Source: Bariatricus massiliensis (lineage in GTDB: Bacteria; Bacillota; Clostridia; Lachnospirales; Lachnospiraceae). From it: 64,000 nt of DNA. The notes beneath the pieces were generated by a model. That model did no database searches. It worked only from the letters and a program-made list of their open reading frames with translations, and was not told the DNA's origin. This document shows positions 33,687 to 42,111 of the stretch, piece after piece. How positions within the stretch are numbered: the stretch's first letter is position 1; every line of letters begins with the position of its first letter. The stretch is taken from assembly GCF_900086725.1 (NCBI RefSeq), contig NZ_LT574836.1:664416-728415 (forward strand), in the 5' to 3' direction. The translations under genes and the position numbers were made by a program.

Positions 33687-34493
33687 ATGAGGTTTTATAT
33701 AATGACACTATTTCCGGAAATGGTACTTGGCGGATTGAATACCAGCATTACCGGCCGGGCGGTCCAGAAGGGGCTTCTGGATATCCAAGCCTTAAATATC
33801 CGGGACTATGCCTTTAATAAGCACAGCAGTGTGGACGATTACCCTTATGGAGGAGGAGCGGGCATGCTGATGCAGGCAGAGCCGGTATATCAGACTTATT
33901 TGGCGGTCTGTCAAAAGATAGCGGAGGCCAGAGGCACCGCAGGGCAGGCAGAACCTGCTTGTTCAGACAATGAACTGCCCCGGCCACGGGTGGTCTATCT
34001 GTCGCCGCAGGGAAAGCCATTTCATCAGGCCATGGCGGAAGAGTTTGCAAAGGAGGAAGATTTAGTACTGCTTTGCGGACACTACGAAGGAATCGATGAA
34101 CGGGTGTTGGAAGAAATTGTGACAGATTATGTTTCGGCAGGGGACTATGTGCTGACAGGAGGGGAACTGCCCGCTATGATGATGGTGGATGCAATTTCCA
34201 GATTAGTGCCCGGCGTTCTTCACAATGACGTGTCTGCAGAATTTGAAAGTTTTCAGGATGACTTGCTTGAATACCCTCAGTATTCCAGACCTGAGATTTG
34301 GCATGACAAACAAGTGCCATCCATCCTTCTTTCCGGACACCACGCCAATGTGGAGAAATGGAGAAGAGAACAATCGGTTATCCGTACTGCTAAATGGCGG
34401 CCGGATTTACTTGAAAAAGCCCATCTCACAGAAGCGGAGAAACTGTTGGTAGATGCAGTACAGAATGAACAAGCAGATAATACCGGTAAATAA
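33687..34493 (+). CDS. trmD: tRNA (guanine-N1)-methyltransferase TrmD
   Basis: Makes m1G37 in tRNAs and prevents +1 frameshifting; SPOUT fold with a trefoil knot. 268 residues, about 25 longer than usual because of an insert near residues 76-98 (ARGTAGQAEPACSDNEL) before the knot strand. Motifs: DDYPYGGGAGMLM, YLSPQGKPF, LLCGHYEGIDERV, GDYVLTGGELPAM. The insert is hydrophilic and probably a surface loop. Last gene before a break; the next gene has its own promoter. Confidence 0.97.
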   Translation: MRFYIMTLFPEMVLGGLNTSITGRAVQKGLLDIQALNIRDYAFNKHSSVDDYPYGGGAGMLMQAEPVYQTYLAVCQKIAEARGTAGQAEPACSDNELPRPRVVYLSPQGKPFHQAMAEEFAKEEDLVLLCGHYEGIDERVLEEIVTDYVSAGDYVLTGGELPAMMMVDAISRLVPGVLHNDVSAEFESFQDDLLEYPQYSRPEIWHDKQVPSILLSGHHANVEKWRREQSVIRTAKWRPDLLEKAHLTEAEKLLVDAVQNEQADNTGK

Positions 34494-34576
34494 CGAATCT
34501 TTCGAGTGAATAATTTGTAAATATATGGAATTGGCAGTTATTTTCAGTGATTAGTGAACAAAAGATATTGAAAGTA

Positions 34577-34585
34577 TGATATAAT
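34577..34585 (+). promoter_or_regulatory. Extended -10 promoter before the sirtuin-like gene
   Basis: TGA-TATAAT at 34577-34585, 60 bases before the ATG at 34646; no convincing -35 box. Confidence 0.45.
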
Positions 34586-34645
34586 TAGCCAAAGAGGCGG
34601 GATATATTTTTGCAGTTTTCCCCGCGTTTGAAAGGAGGGTTCGTT

Positions 34646-35377
34646 ATGTTTATTCCGAAAATTGAAAGTATGAGGAGAGCGATAGAAAAAAGTAGATACA
34701 CGGTTGCTCTCTGTGGCTCCGGCATCATGGAAGAATGTGGTTATATTGTTCTGAAAAAGCCGGACAGAGCTTATGAGATAGAAACGAAGTACGGGGTGTC
34801 ACCGGAATACATATTTACAGATTCATATTATAGTACCAGAACGGATAAATTCTTCGAGTTTTACCGGAATGAGGTTCTGAAAGATATTGAGCCGCCGGAG
34901 ACATCTTACAGGCTGGCAGCGATGGAGCGGGCGGGCAGACTGAACTGTATTATCACAAGTAATTTGTATGAGCTGGCTCAACGGGCGGGCTGCCGTAATG
35001 TCGTCAATATGCATGGCAGTATCTATCAGAACAGATGCAACCATTGTGGGCGTGAATATTCAGTGGACTATATTAAAAATTCTAAGAGAGTTCCGCTCTG
35101 TGAGAGCTGCGGCTCTGTAATTCGTCCTAAAGTTGCATTTTTCGGAGATATGCTTGACGGCAGATTGATTGCCAGAACGGCCGGAGAAGTAGAACGTGCG
35201 GATGTCCTGCTGGTGCTGGGCACTACGCTGGATTCAGATGTGTTTGGCAATTACATCAAATATTTTAACGGTAGCAAGATGATCATTGTCCATAAAGAGG
35301 AACATTTAAAAGATAAAATGGCCGATATCGTCATCTATGATACTCCGGGCAATGTGCTTGCACAGTTAGGATATTAG
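34646..35377 (+). CDS. Sir2-like protein with altered NAD and catalytic motifs
   Basis: 243 residues with the general order of a sirtuin: a Rossmann-type start, the HG motif with His123 (NMHGS), four zinc Cys (131, 134, 152, 155) and the late LVLGTTLDSD. The sirtuin consensus is broken, however: GAGIS reads GSGIMEE (24-30), the usual GIPDFRG is absent, and TQNID reads TSNLYEL (104-110). It may bind NAD or ADP-ribose without normal deacylase activity, or act on another substrate. The ATG at 34646 is set by AAAGGAGGG. Inserted between trmD and rplS with its own promoter. Confidence 0.75.
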   Translation: MFIPKIESMRRAIEKSRYTVALCGSGIMEECGYIVLKKPDRAYEIETKYGVSPEYIFTDSYYSTRTDKFFEFYRNEVLKDIEPPETSYRLAAMERAGRLNCIITSNLYELAQRAGCRNVVNMHGSIYQNRCNHCGREYSVDYIKNSKRVPLCESCGSVIRPKVAFFGDMLDGRLIARTAGEVERADVLLVLGTTLDSDVFGNYIKYFNGSKMIIVHKEEHLKDKMADIVIYDTPGNVLAQLGY

Positions 35378-35398
35378 AGGAAAAGCTTGTAAAAATAC

Positions 35399-35427
35399 TT
35401 GCAAATACTGTAGCTTTGTGGTAAAAT
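35399..35427 (+). promoter_or_regulatory. Promoter of rplS
   Basis: TTGCAA (35399-35404), 17 bases, TAAAAT (35422-35427). The ~75-base leader up to the rplS ATG could hold an autoregulatory L19 element, but I cannot fold a convincing one by eye. Confidence 0.65.
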
Positions 35428-35510
35428 AGGGCATGTTGTGAGATAAAAGAGATGGTCCTCTGGTACTGACACAGTATTAAGAACGTCAAAATAACAAGGA
35501 GGTCACACAC

Positions 35511-35858
35511 ATGAACGAGATTATCAGAAACATCGAAGCTGCACAGCTGAAAGAAAATGCACCGGAATTCAATGTTGGTGATACTGTAAAAGTTTACGGT
35601 AAAATCAAAGAAGGAAACCGCGAAAGAATTCAGGTTTTCGAAGGAACAGTCCTTAAAAAACAGGGCGGTGGAGCAAGAGCTACATTTACGGTAAGAAAGA
35701 ATTCTAATGGAATCGGCGTAGAAAAGACATGGCCGTTACATTCTCCGAACGTTGAAAGAGTAGAAGTTGTACGTAGAGGTAAAGTAAGACGTGCTAAATT
35801 GAACTACTTAAGAGGACGTGTAGGAAAGAGAGCAAAAGTAAAAGAATTAGTAAAATAG
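35511..35858 (+). CDS. rplS: 50S ribosomal protein L19
   Basis: 115-residue L19, located at the 30S-50S interface. Diagnostic segments: FNVGDTVKVYGKIKEGNRER, FEGTVLKKQGGGARATFTVR, RRGKVRRAKLNYLRGRVGK. Strong AGGAGG ribosome site. It has its own promoter and a terminator directly after, so it is a single-gene unit. Confidence 0.99.
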   Translation: MNEIIRNIEAAQLKENAPEFNVGDTVKVYGKIKEGNRERIQVFEGTVLKKQGGGARATFTVRKNSNGIGVEKTWPLHSPNVERVEVVRRGKVRRAKLNYLRGRVGKRAKVKELVK

Positions 35859-35871
35859 TAAATGTTGAGAG

Positions 35872-35905
35872 AGGGACAAATACACACGTACTTGTCCCTT
35901 TTTAT
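35872..35905 (+). terminator. Terminator after rplS
   Basis: AGGGACAA (35872-35879) pairs with TTGTCCCT (35892-35899), 12-base loop, followed by TTTTTAT. Confidence 0.85.
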
Positions 35906-35960
35906 CTTAAGATAAATAAAAGCAGGCGGTATATCCTGCTTTCTATATAAGGGGTACAAT

Positions 35961-36536
35961 ATGCACAGAGACTTAAAATTCGGAAGGGAATCCAGACACA
36001 TTAATCTGGACTGGGTGCCGGAGGCATTAAAATGGGCGCTGCAGATTGTGATTGTCTGCATATTTGCGTTCGTATTTGTCTGGTATTTTGGACAGCGTAT
36101 CAGTAACATCGGCGATTCTATGAATCCGGTCTTGAAGAATGGAGACGTGGTGCTGGTCAACAGAATCCTGTATGACGCCAGTTCTCCAAAACGGGGGGAT
36201 ATCATTGTGTTCAAGCCGAACGGCAATGAGAACCTTCACTCCTATGTCAAACGGATTGTAGGACTGCCGGGCGAGACTGTGCAGATTAAAGATGGAGCTG
36301 TCTACATAGACGGAAAGAAGCTGAAGGAAAGCTACAAAACGACCAGTCTTGAGGAGGCTGGCCTGGCTGCGGAAGAGATTACACTAGGCGGAAATGAGTT
36401 CTTTGTGCTGGGAGACAACCGAGAGAGCAGTGAAGACAGCAGGATGGCTGATATAGGAAACGTAAAACGTTCCGAAATCGAAGGGAAGGCATGGTTCAAC
36501 ATTACGCCGGGAAATCGGTTCGGATTAATCGGATAG
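35961..36536 (+). CDS. lepB: Signal peptidase I (first copy)
   Basis: Membrane-anchored S26 protease removing signal peptides from exported proteins. 191 residues: one N-terminal helix (~25-43), catalytic Ser53 in GDSMNP and Lys97 in SYVKRIVGLPG, and the closing FFVLGDNRESSEDSR box. A second copy lies 865 bases downstream, on the other side of rbgA. The pair is about 45% alike by eye; this copy has a longer region before its helix start and Asp in place of the usual Gly-x-Ser context. Confidence 0.96.
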   Translation: MHRDLKFGRESRHINLDWVPEALKWALQIVIVCIFAFVFVWYFGQRISNIGDSMNPVLKNGDVVLVNRILYDASSPKRGDIIVFKPNGNENLHSYVKRIVGLPGETVQIKDGAVYIDGKKLKESYKTTSLEEAGLAAEEITLGGNEFFVLGDNRESSEDSRMADIGNVKRSEIEGKAWFNITPGNRFGLIG

Positions 36537-36553
36537 ACTGGGGAGGTAGGCAG

Positions 36554-37423
36554 ATGAATTTTCAATGGTATCCGGGACATATGACAAAAGCTAAACGGAT
36601 GATGCAGGAGAACATCAAGCTGATAGATTTAGTGATAGAGCTTGTGGATGCAAGGATTCCTATGAGCAGCAGGAATCCGGATATTGATGAGCTTGGCAAG
36701 AATAAAGCGAGACTGATACTGCTGAACAAATCGGATTTGGCTGACGAGAGGACAAGCGATGCGTGGACAGAATACTTTAAGGGAAAGGGATATTCTGTCG
36801 TGAAGGTAAATTCCCGAAAAGGCGGAGGAATCAAGTCTATTCAAGGTGTGATTCAGGAGGCTTGTAAGGAGAAAATAGAGAGAGACCGGAAAAGGGGAAT
36901 TCTCAACCGGCCTGTCCGTGCGATGGTGGTGGGTATTCCCAATGTGGGCAAATCCACTTTTATCAATGCGCTTGCCGGCAAGGCGTGCGCAAAGACCGGA
37001 AATAAGCCCGGTGTCACTAAAGGGAAACAGTGGATCAGGCTGAATAAACAGGTAGAACTTTTGGATACTCCGGGAATCCTTTGGCCTAAATTCGAAGACC
37101 AGACCGTAGGACTGAGGCTTGCGTTTATTGGTTCTATCAAGGATGAAATCATGAATCTGGAGGAGCTTGCGGCGGAACTGATTGGATTTTTAAGGGATAG
37201 ATATCCGGGAGTACTGGCAGATAAATACGGCATAGAAGAAACCGAAGATAATTACCAGTGCCTCACTGAAGTGGCTAAAAGCCGGCACTGTCTGGTGCGG
37301 GGGAACGAACTGGATACACAGAAGGCTGCGGGGATTCTGCTTGATGATTTCAGAAGTGGAAAACTCGGCAGGATAACACTGGAATTTTCGGAGGATTTTA
37401 ATGATGATGGAAGCAGAAAATAA
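36554..37423 (+). CDS. rbgA: Ribosome biogenesis GTPase RbgA (YlqF)
   Basis: Circularly permuted GTPase required for late 50S assembly. 289 residues; the G4 motif LLNKSDL comes before the P-loop GIPNVGKST and the G3 LDTPGIL, the hallmark of the permuted order. N-terminal WYPGHMTKAKRMM is specific for YlqF/RbgA. The ATG at 36554 has GGGAGGT upstream. It overlaps the second lepB by 23 bases. Confidence 0.97.
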   Translation: MNFQWYPGHMTKAKRMMQENIKLIDLVIELVDARIPMSSRNPDIDELGKNKARLILLNKSDLADERTSDAWTEYFKGKGYSVVKVNSRKGGGIKSIQGVIQEACKEKIERDRKRGILNRPVRAMVVGIPNVGKSTFINALAGKACAKTGNKPGVTKGKQWIRLNKQVELLDTPGILWPKFEDQTVGLRLAFIGSIKDEIMNLEELAAELIGFLRDRYPGVLADKYGIEETEDNYQCLTEVAKSRHCLVRGNELDTQKAAGILLDDFRSGKLGRITLEFSEDFNDDGSRK

Positions 37424-38015
37424 AGAAATGGAAATAAAAGACGGCCGCCCGGATAAAAAGAAAGATGCTGTTCCCAAAAGCGCGTGGCAGGAGCTGGGAG
37501 GCTGGATTGTGTATATCATTCTCATTATTGGCCTTACTTATCTAATCATTACATTTGTAGGGCAGAGAACACAGGTGGACGGACATTCCATGGAGCCTTC
37601 TTTAAGCCATGGAGACAACCTGATCGTCGATAAGCTGAGCTACCGGTTCCGTGACCCGAGCCGTTACGATGTGATTGTGTTCCCATATCAGCATGCGGAG
37701 AATACCTATTATATTAAGCGAATTATCGGTATGCCGGGAGAGACTATACAGATAAAGGATGGATATGTTTATATCAATGGAGAAAAACTGGATGAACATT
37801 TCGGGGCGGAAGTCATGCAGGAGACGAGCAATAACATTGCGGCCAATCCAGTTGAACTGGCTGATGATGAGTATTTCGTGCTTGGAGACAACCGAAACCA
37901 CAGTTCCGACAGCAGAGATCCGAGTGTAGGGATACTGAAAAGGAGTCAAATAATCGGAAGGGCATGGGTCCGTATTTTTCCATTTAATAAGATTGGATTT
38001 GTGAAACATGAATAA
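37401..38015 (+). CDS. lepB: Signal peptidase I (second copy)
   Basis: 204-residue S26 signal peptidase. Cytosolic charged N-terminus (1-30), membrane helix (~33-53), catalytic Ser63 in GHSMEP and Lys106 in YYIKRIIGMPG, and YFVLGDNRNHSSDSRD. Three ATG codons in a row (37401, 37404, 37407) are possible starts; GGAG at 37390 favours the first. It begins inside rbgA. With the first copy it flanks rbgA, probably giving the cell two peptidases with different preferences. Confidence 0.96.
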   Translation: MMMEAENKEMEIKDGRPDKKKDAVPKSAWQELGGWIVYIILIIGLTYLIITFVGQRTQVDGHSMEPSLSHGDNLIVDKLSYRFRDPSRYDVIVFPYQHAENTYYIKRIIGMPGETIQIKDGYVYINGEKLDEHFGAEVMQETSNNIAANPVELADDEYFVLGDNRNHSSDSRDPSVGILKRSQIIGRAWVRIFPFNKIGFVKHE

Positions 38016-38029
38016 GGAGTTGTTTTATT

Positions 38030-38791
38030 ATGGAGCAGAAGAGTATCGCCGATATTCGGCGTGAACTGGAACAGACGGCTTTTGATGAGCGGACTGCTCT
38101 TTATGTGCGGTATCAATCGGACTCCAGAAGCGGGGTTCAAAAGCTTCTGGAGTCCTTTCACAAAAAAGACGATAAGCTTCTGGCAGAGAAAGAACGGCTG
38201 GAAGGGATGCGGATTTTTGAGCGTCAATATGAGCAGGAAGGCTATGTGTGCGGGATTGACGAAGTGGGCAGAGGCCCTCTTGCAGGCCCGGTGGCGGCGG
38301 GGGCCGTCATCCTGCCGAAAGATTGTGAAATCCTTTATTTGAACGATTCTAAACAGCTTTCCGCCAAAAAGAGAGAACTCCTCTACGACGAGATTATGGA
38401 GAAGGCTGTTGCCGTGGGAATCGGTATGGTAAGCCCGGCGGTCATTGACGAGAAGAACATATTGAATGCCACCTACGAGGCTATGCGGATTGCAATATCG
38501 AAGCTCAGCATAACGCCGGACGTGCTTTTGAACGATGCGGTGACAATCCCGGGGATTGGCATACGGCAGGTGCCGATTATCAAGGGCGATGCAAAAAGCG
38601 TCTCTATTGCGGCGGCCAGCATAGTTGCGAAGGTGGCCAGAGACAGGCTGATGGAGGAGTATGAAAAAGTATTTCCCGGCTATGGTTTTGCGGCCAACAA
38701 GGGCTACGGCTCGGCGCAGCACATCAAGGCGTTGCGGGAATTAGGGCCTACTCCCATACACCGAAGAAGTTTTATCAAGAATTTTATTTAG
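38030..38791 (+). CDS. rnhB: Ribonuclease HII
   Basis: Removes ribonucleotides from DNA and RNA primers. 253 residues with the ~70-residue N-terminal helical extension typical of Gram-positive RNase HII. Active-site acids Asp77 and Glu78 in GIDEVGRGPLAG, later Asp in LNDAVTIPG and KGDAKSVSIAAASI. It follows lepB by 14 bases. Confidence 0.97.
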   Translation: MEQKSIADIRRELEQTAFDERTALYVRYQSDSRSGVQKLLESFHKKDDKLLAEKERLEGMRIFERQYEQEGYVCGIDEVGRGPLAGPVAAGAVILPKDCEILYLNDSKQLSAKKRELLYDEIMEKAVAVGIGMVSPAVIDEKNILNATYEAMRIAISKLSITPDVLLNDAVTIPGIGIRQVPIIKGDAKSVSIAAASIVAKVARDRLMEEYEKVFPGYGFAANKGYGSAQHIKALRELGPTPIHRRSFIKNFI

Positions 38792-38819
38792 ATTGCGCGA
38801 GTCTCCGGGATGCCGGAAT

Positions 38820-39218
38820 ATGAAGAAAGAAATAATCAAAAAGAATAAGTGTGCAAATGTCAATAAACGGCGAATGGGTACTTCGTTCGAAAGACTGGCA
38901 GGTCAATTTTTAGAAATGAAAGGCTACCAGATTCGGACTTACAATTACTACTGCAGATATGCGGAGATAGATATCGTCGCCGAGGAAAGCGGATATCTGG
39001 TCTTCTGTGAGGTGAAATACCGCTGCAAAGCCTCCGCTGCCGAGACTCTGGCGGCGGTTGATGTGCGTAAACAGCGCCAGATATGCCGAGGCGCACTTTT
39101 TTATATGTACGAACACCATATCACTGGCGTCCCATGCCGTTTTGATGTCGTGGGAATTACCGGCGGCGATTCCGGGCACCAGATTACTTTGGTAAAGGAT
39201 GCATTCGATTATAAGTGA
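38820..39218 (+). CDS. YraN family endonuclease-like protein (UPF0102)
   Basis: 132 residues, restriction-endonuclease-like fold of the YraN/UPF0102 family: GTSFERLAGQFLEMKGYQI, then YAEIDIVAEESGYLVFCEVK with the Glu-Ile-Asp and Glu-Val-Lys catalytic-type residues. It typically follows rnhB, as here. The ATG at 38820 has only a weak ribosome site; a TTG at 38793 would add nine residues not seen in the family. Nuclease activity is inferred from the fold, and the function is unknown. Confidence 0.9.
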   Translation: MKKEIIKKNKCANVNKRRMGTSFERLAGQFLEMKGYQIRTYNYYCRYAEIDIVAEESGYLVFCEVKYRCKASAAETLAAVDVRKQRQICRGALFYMYEHHITGVPCRFDVVGITGGDSGHQITLVKDAFDYK

Positions 39219-39240
39219 ATATTGAGAGGAAAATGATAAC

Positions 39241-40086
39241 TTGAGATTTGAATATAAAAATGCAGAACATATCTATACGGAAAAGAATTGCAACGGAGTG
39301 CTTTTTCTTGAATTCCCGCTCTTGTCTGAGACGGGGGTCGTGCGTCATGGAATATCAACGAGAGAAGGCGGAGTGAGCGAAGGAATCTACCGCTCCATGA
39401 ATTTGAGCTTTGCGCGTGGCGATAAGGAAGAACATGTCATGGAAAATTACCGCAGGATAGGAGCGGCAATCGGTGTCTCACCTGACAGGATGACGGCTTC
39501 TTCACAGACTCATACTACTAATGTGCGGGCAGTGACAGAGGACGATATAGGGAAAGGAATCGTCTATCCACGGGATTATACAGATGTGGACGGACTCATG
39601 ACGAATCTTCCGGATGTCTGTCTGGTCACCTACTACGCAGACTGTGTCCCGCTCTTGTTCGTGGACCCAGTACATCGGGCAATCGCTTCCAGCCATTCCG
39701 GCTGGCGCGGTACAGTGAACAGGATGGGGGAGATTACAGTTCAGGCAATGCAGCGTGCATACGGCAGTAGGCCGGAGGATATTGTGGCTGCAATAGGCCC
39801 CTCTATCTGTCAGGACTGTTATGAGGTGAGTGAGGACGTGATCGAGAGATTCCGCGCGGCTTTCCCCGAGACAGAATGGGCGTCTCTGTTTTACGGAAAA
39901 CCGGACGGGAAGTTCCAGTTAAATCTCTGGCGCGCCAATGAATTGATTTTACTGAGGGCGGGAATTAAGCGGGAGCATCTGGCGGTGACGAATCTGTGTA
40001 CCTGCTGTAACTCGGAATTATTATTTTCCCATAGGGCGTCCCATGGGAAAAGAGGGAATCTGGCGGCGTTTCTGGCGTTAAAATAG
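39241..40086 (+). CDS. pgeF: Laccase-domain protein PgeF/YlmD-like (purine nucleoside and peptidoglycan editing)
   Basis: 281-residue DUF152/YfiH-type protein. The metal-site residues are in SSQTHTTNVRAV, YYADCVPLLFVDP and SHSGWRGTVNRM. The C-terminus CCNSELLFSHRASHGKRGN is family-specific. Relatives either remove mis-incorporated serine from peptidoglycan precursors (PgeF) or cleave purine nucleosides. Start is TTG at 39241 with GAGAGGA upstream; no ATG fits. The exact activity is not decided by the sequence. Confidence 0.9.
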   Translation: MRFEYKNAEHIYTEKNCNGVLFLEFPLLSETGVVRHGISTREGGVSEGIYRSMNLSFARGDKEEHVMENYRRIGAAIGVSPDRMTASSQTHTTNVRAVTEDDIGKGIVYPRDYTDVDGLMTNLPDVCLVTYYADCVPLLFVDPVHRAIASSHSGWRGTVNRMGEITVQAMQRAYGSRPEDIVAAIGPSICQDCYEVSEDVIERFRAAFPETEWASLFYGKPDGKFQLNLWRANELILLRAGIKREHLAVTNLCTCCNSELLFSHRASHGKRGNLAAFLALK

Positions 40087-40114
40087 GCCTTTTACATATT
40101 AGGAGGAAGACTTT

Positions 40115-40984
40115 ATGATACTTTTGGCAGACACGAATGCAGTGCAAGAAACCGTAAAGGAAATCAGTAATTTTCAAAAATTTATAGAGAAGAGCGGACC
40201 GTCGGTCATAGCATTTGGGATACGTGTACTTTTGGCACTGCTGGCCTTTTTCGTGGGACATCAGCTGATAAAGTGGGTCCGCAGGCTGGTGCGTGCGTCT
40301 ATGGAACGTGCGAATTCTGACACGGGAGCACGGCAGTTCGTAGATTCCCTGCTGAAGTTCGGCCTTCACATATTACTCATTATGTTTATAGCGAACCAAC
40401 TGGGCGTGGAATCAACATCCACAGCGGCTTTGATTGCATCCGGCGGCGTAGCGGTCAGCCTTGCCCTGCAGGGAAGTTTATCCAATCTGGCTGGCGGGGT
40501 GCTGATTCTTCTTCTCAAACCTTTTGTGGTCGGTGATTATATCATGGAAGATGCGCACGGCAATGAAGGAACGGTGAAAGAAATTCAGATTTTTTATACA
40601 AAGCTGGCAACGCTAGACAATAAAACCATTGTAATTCCCAATGGTACGCTGGCAAATACCAGTCTTACCAATGTGACGGACAAGGATTACCGGCAGCTGG
40701 ATTTAAAGATTGATATATCCTATGATGCAGATTTAAAGAAGGCCAAGCGGCTGCTGGAGGGGATTCTCTTGGAGGATTCCTGTGTCATACAGGAGATGGC
40801 TCACAATGTATTTGTGGACAACCTTGGTGAAAGTTCTGTCGTTCTAGGAGTGAGGGCATGGGTGAGGACAGAAGAATACTGGCCTACAAGATGGCGTATG
40901 CTGGAGACGATCAAACTTACCATGGATGAAAATGAAATTGAAATTCCGTTCAAACAATTAAAAATTCATGTCGGGAACATTTGA
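40115..40984 (+). CDS. mscS: Small-conductance mechanosensitive channel (MscS family)
   Basis: 289-residue MscS-type channel that opens under membrane tension to release solutes. Three helices: ~27-48, ~75-98 and the pore helix ~100-130 with the Gly/Ala pattern GGVAVSLALQGSLSNLAGG, then the beta domain DYIMEDAHGNEGTVKEI and IVIPNGTLANTSLTN. Typical length. AGGAGG before the ATG. Single gene between pgeF and rsmD. Confidence 0.95.
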   Translation: MILLADTNAVQETVKEISNFQKFIEKSGPSVIAFGIRVLLALLAFFVGHQLIKWVRRLVRASMERANSDTGARQFVDSLLKFGLHILLIMFIANQLGVESTSTAALIASGGVAVSLALQGSLSNLAGGVLILLLKPFVVGDYIMEDAHGNEGTVKEIQIFYTKLATLDNKTIVIPNGTLANTSLTNVTDKDYRQLDLKIDISYDADLKKAKRLLEGILLEDSCVIQEMAHNVFVDNLGESSVVLGVRAWVRTEEYWPTRWRMLETIKLTMDENEIEIPFKQLKIHVGNI

Positions 40985-41045
40985 CATTTTTCTAACAAAT
41001 ATTTATAATAAACGGGAAATCTATCACATTTTGCGAGGAGTAACA

Positions 41046-41612
41046 ATGAGAGTCATAGCCGGACAAGCCAGAAGAACACAATTAAAGACGTTAGAAGGAA
41101 AAGATACCAGACCAACTACGGACAGGATAAAAGAGACACTCTTTAATATCATTGCACCGGGGCTCTGCGACTGTGAATTCCTTGACTTATTTGCAGGCAG
41201 CGGCGCTATCGGAATCGAGGCGCTGAGCAGGGGAGCCACAGAGGCCGTTTTCGTGGAAAGCAACCCAAAGGCTATGGCATGTATCAAGGAGAACCTTGCG
41301 CGTACGAGGCTTGAAGGACAGGCAGTTACCATGGCCGCCGACGCTGTCAGTGCAATCCATACACTCAGCGGAAGAAAGCAGTTCGATTACATTTTTATGG
41401 ATCCGCCCTACGATTGTCTGCTGGAGAAGCAGGTGCTGGCAAGTCTTATAGATTCCGGACTTTTGAGGGATGATACCGTGGTGATTGTCGAAGCGTCGAA
41501 GGGGACAGATTTTTCCTATCTCAAAGAGATGGGCTACGCTGTATTAAAAGAGAAAGAATACAAAACAAACAAGCACATTTTTGTCGTACAGGAGGGAAAG
41601 TACCCATGCTAA
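41046..41612 (+). CDS. rsmD: 16S rRNA (guanine966-N2)-methyltransferase RsmD
   Basis: 188-residue SAM-dependent methyltransferase for m2G966 of 16S rRNA. SAM site FLDLFAGSGAIGIEALSRGA and catalytic DPPY (FMDPPYDCLLEK). N-terminus RVIAGQARRTQLKT and RPTTDRIKETLFN are typical. The ATG at 41046 is set by GAGGAG. It overlaps coaD by 7 bases, a conserved pair. Confidence 0.96.
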   Translation: MRVIAGQARRTQLKTLEGKDTRPTTDRIKETLFNIIAPGLCDCEFLDLFAGSGAIGIEALSRGATEAVFVESNPKAMACIKENLARTRLEGQAVTMAADAVSAIHTLSGRKQFDYIFMDPPYDCLLEKQVLASLIDSGLLRDDTVVIVEASKGTDFSYLKEMGYAVLKEKEYKTNKHIFVVQEGKYPC

Positions 41613-42109
41613 AGGCAGTTTATCCGGGCAGTTTCGACCCGGTTACATACGGTCATCTGGATATTATTGAAAGAACATGTAAAATCGCGGACGAGGTTAT
41701 TGTCGGAGTATTGAACAATAAAGGAAAAATGCCGTTGTTTTCTGTAGAAGAACGTGTTAAAATGTTAGAGGAGGCAACGAGGGAGTTGCCTAAAGTTAAG
41801 ATTATTCCGTTTGAAGGCCTTTTAGTGGAATTTGTAAAAGAATTGAACGCTAATATGGTCATTCGTGGACTTCGTGCAATCACAGATTTTGAGTATGAAC
41901 TGCAGATGTCACAGACGAATCATAAGCTGGAGCCGGGGATAGAGACGATGTTTCTCACGACCAGTCTGGAATACTCGTACTTAAGTTCTACTATTGTGAA
42001 AGAAGTAGCAGCTTTCGGAGGGGACATATCACAATTTGTGCCGGAGGTTGTCATCAATAGAATGAAAGAAAAGATGCCGCAGACGGAGGCGGCAAGAAGG
42101 AGAGTGTAA
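41606..42109 (+). CDS. coaD: Phosphopantetheine adenylyltransferase
   Basis: Fourth step of CoA synthesis, adding AMP to 4'-phosphopantetheine. 167 residues, nucleotidyltransferase fold: PGSFDPVTYGHLDIIERT with the (H/T)xGH motif (TYGH) and EYSYLSSTIVKEVAAFGG near the C-terminus. Overlaps the rsmD stop. Complete. Confidence 0.98.
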   Translation: MLKAVYPGSFDPVTYGHLDIIERTCKIADEVIVGVLNNKGKMPLFSVEERVKMLEEATRELPKVKIIPFEGLLVEFVKELNANMVIRGLRAITDFEYELQMSQTNHKLEPGIETMFLTTSLEYSYLSSTIVKEVAAFGGDISQFVPEVVINRMKEKMPQTEAARRRV

Positions 42110-42111
42110 AT

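Noticed and set aside
35428..35510. L19 autoregulatory leader RNA
   Set aside because: Position is right, but I could not recognise the conserved fold by eye; a covariance search would decide.
38793..38795. TTG start for the YraN-type gene
   Set aside because: Adds residues not seen in the family; ATG at 38820 fits better despite a weak ribosome site.
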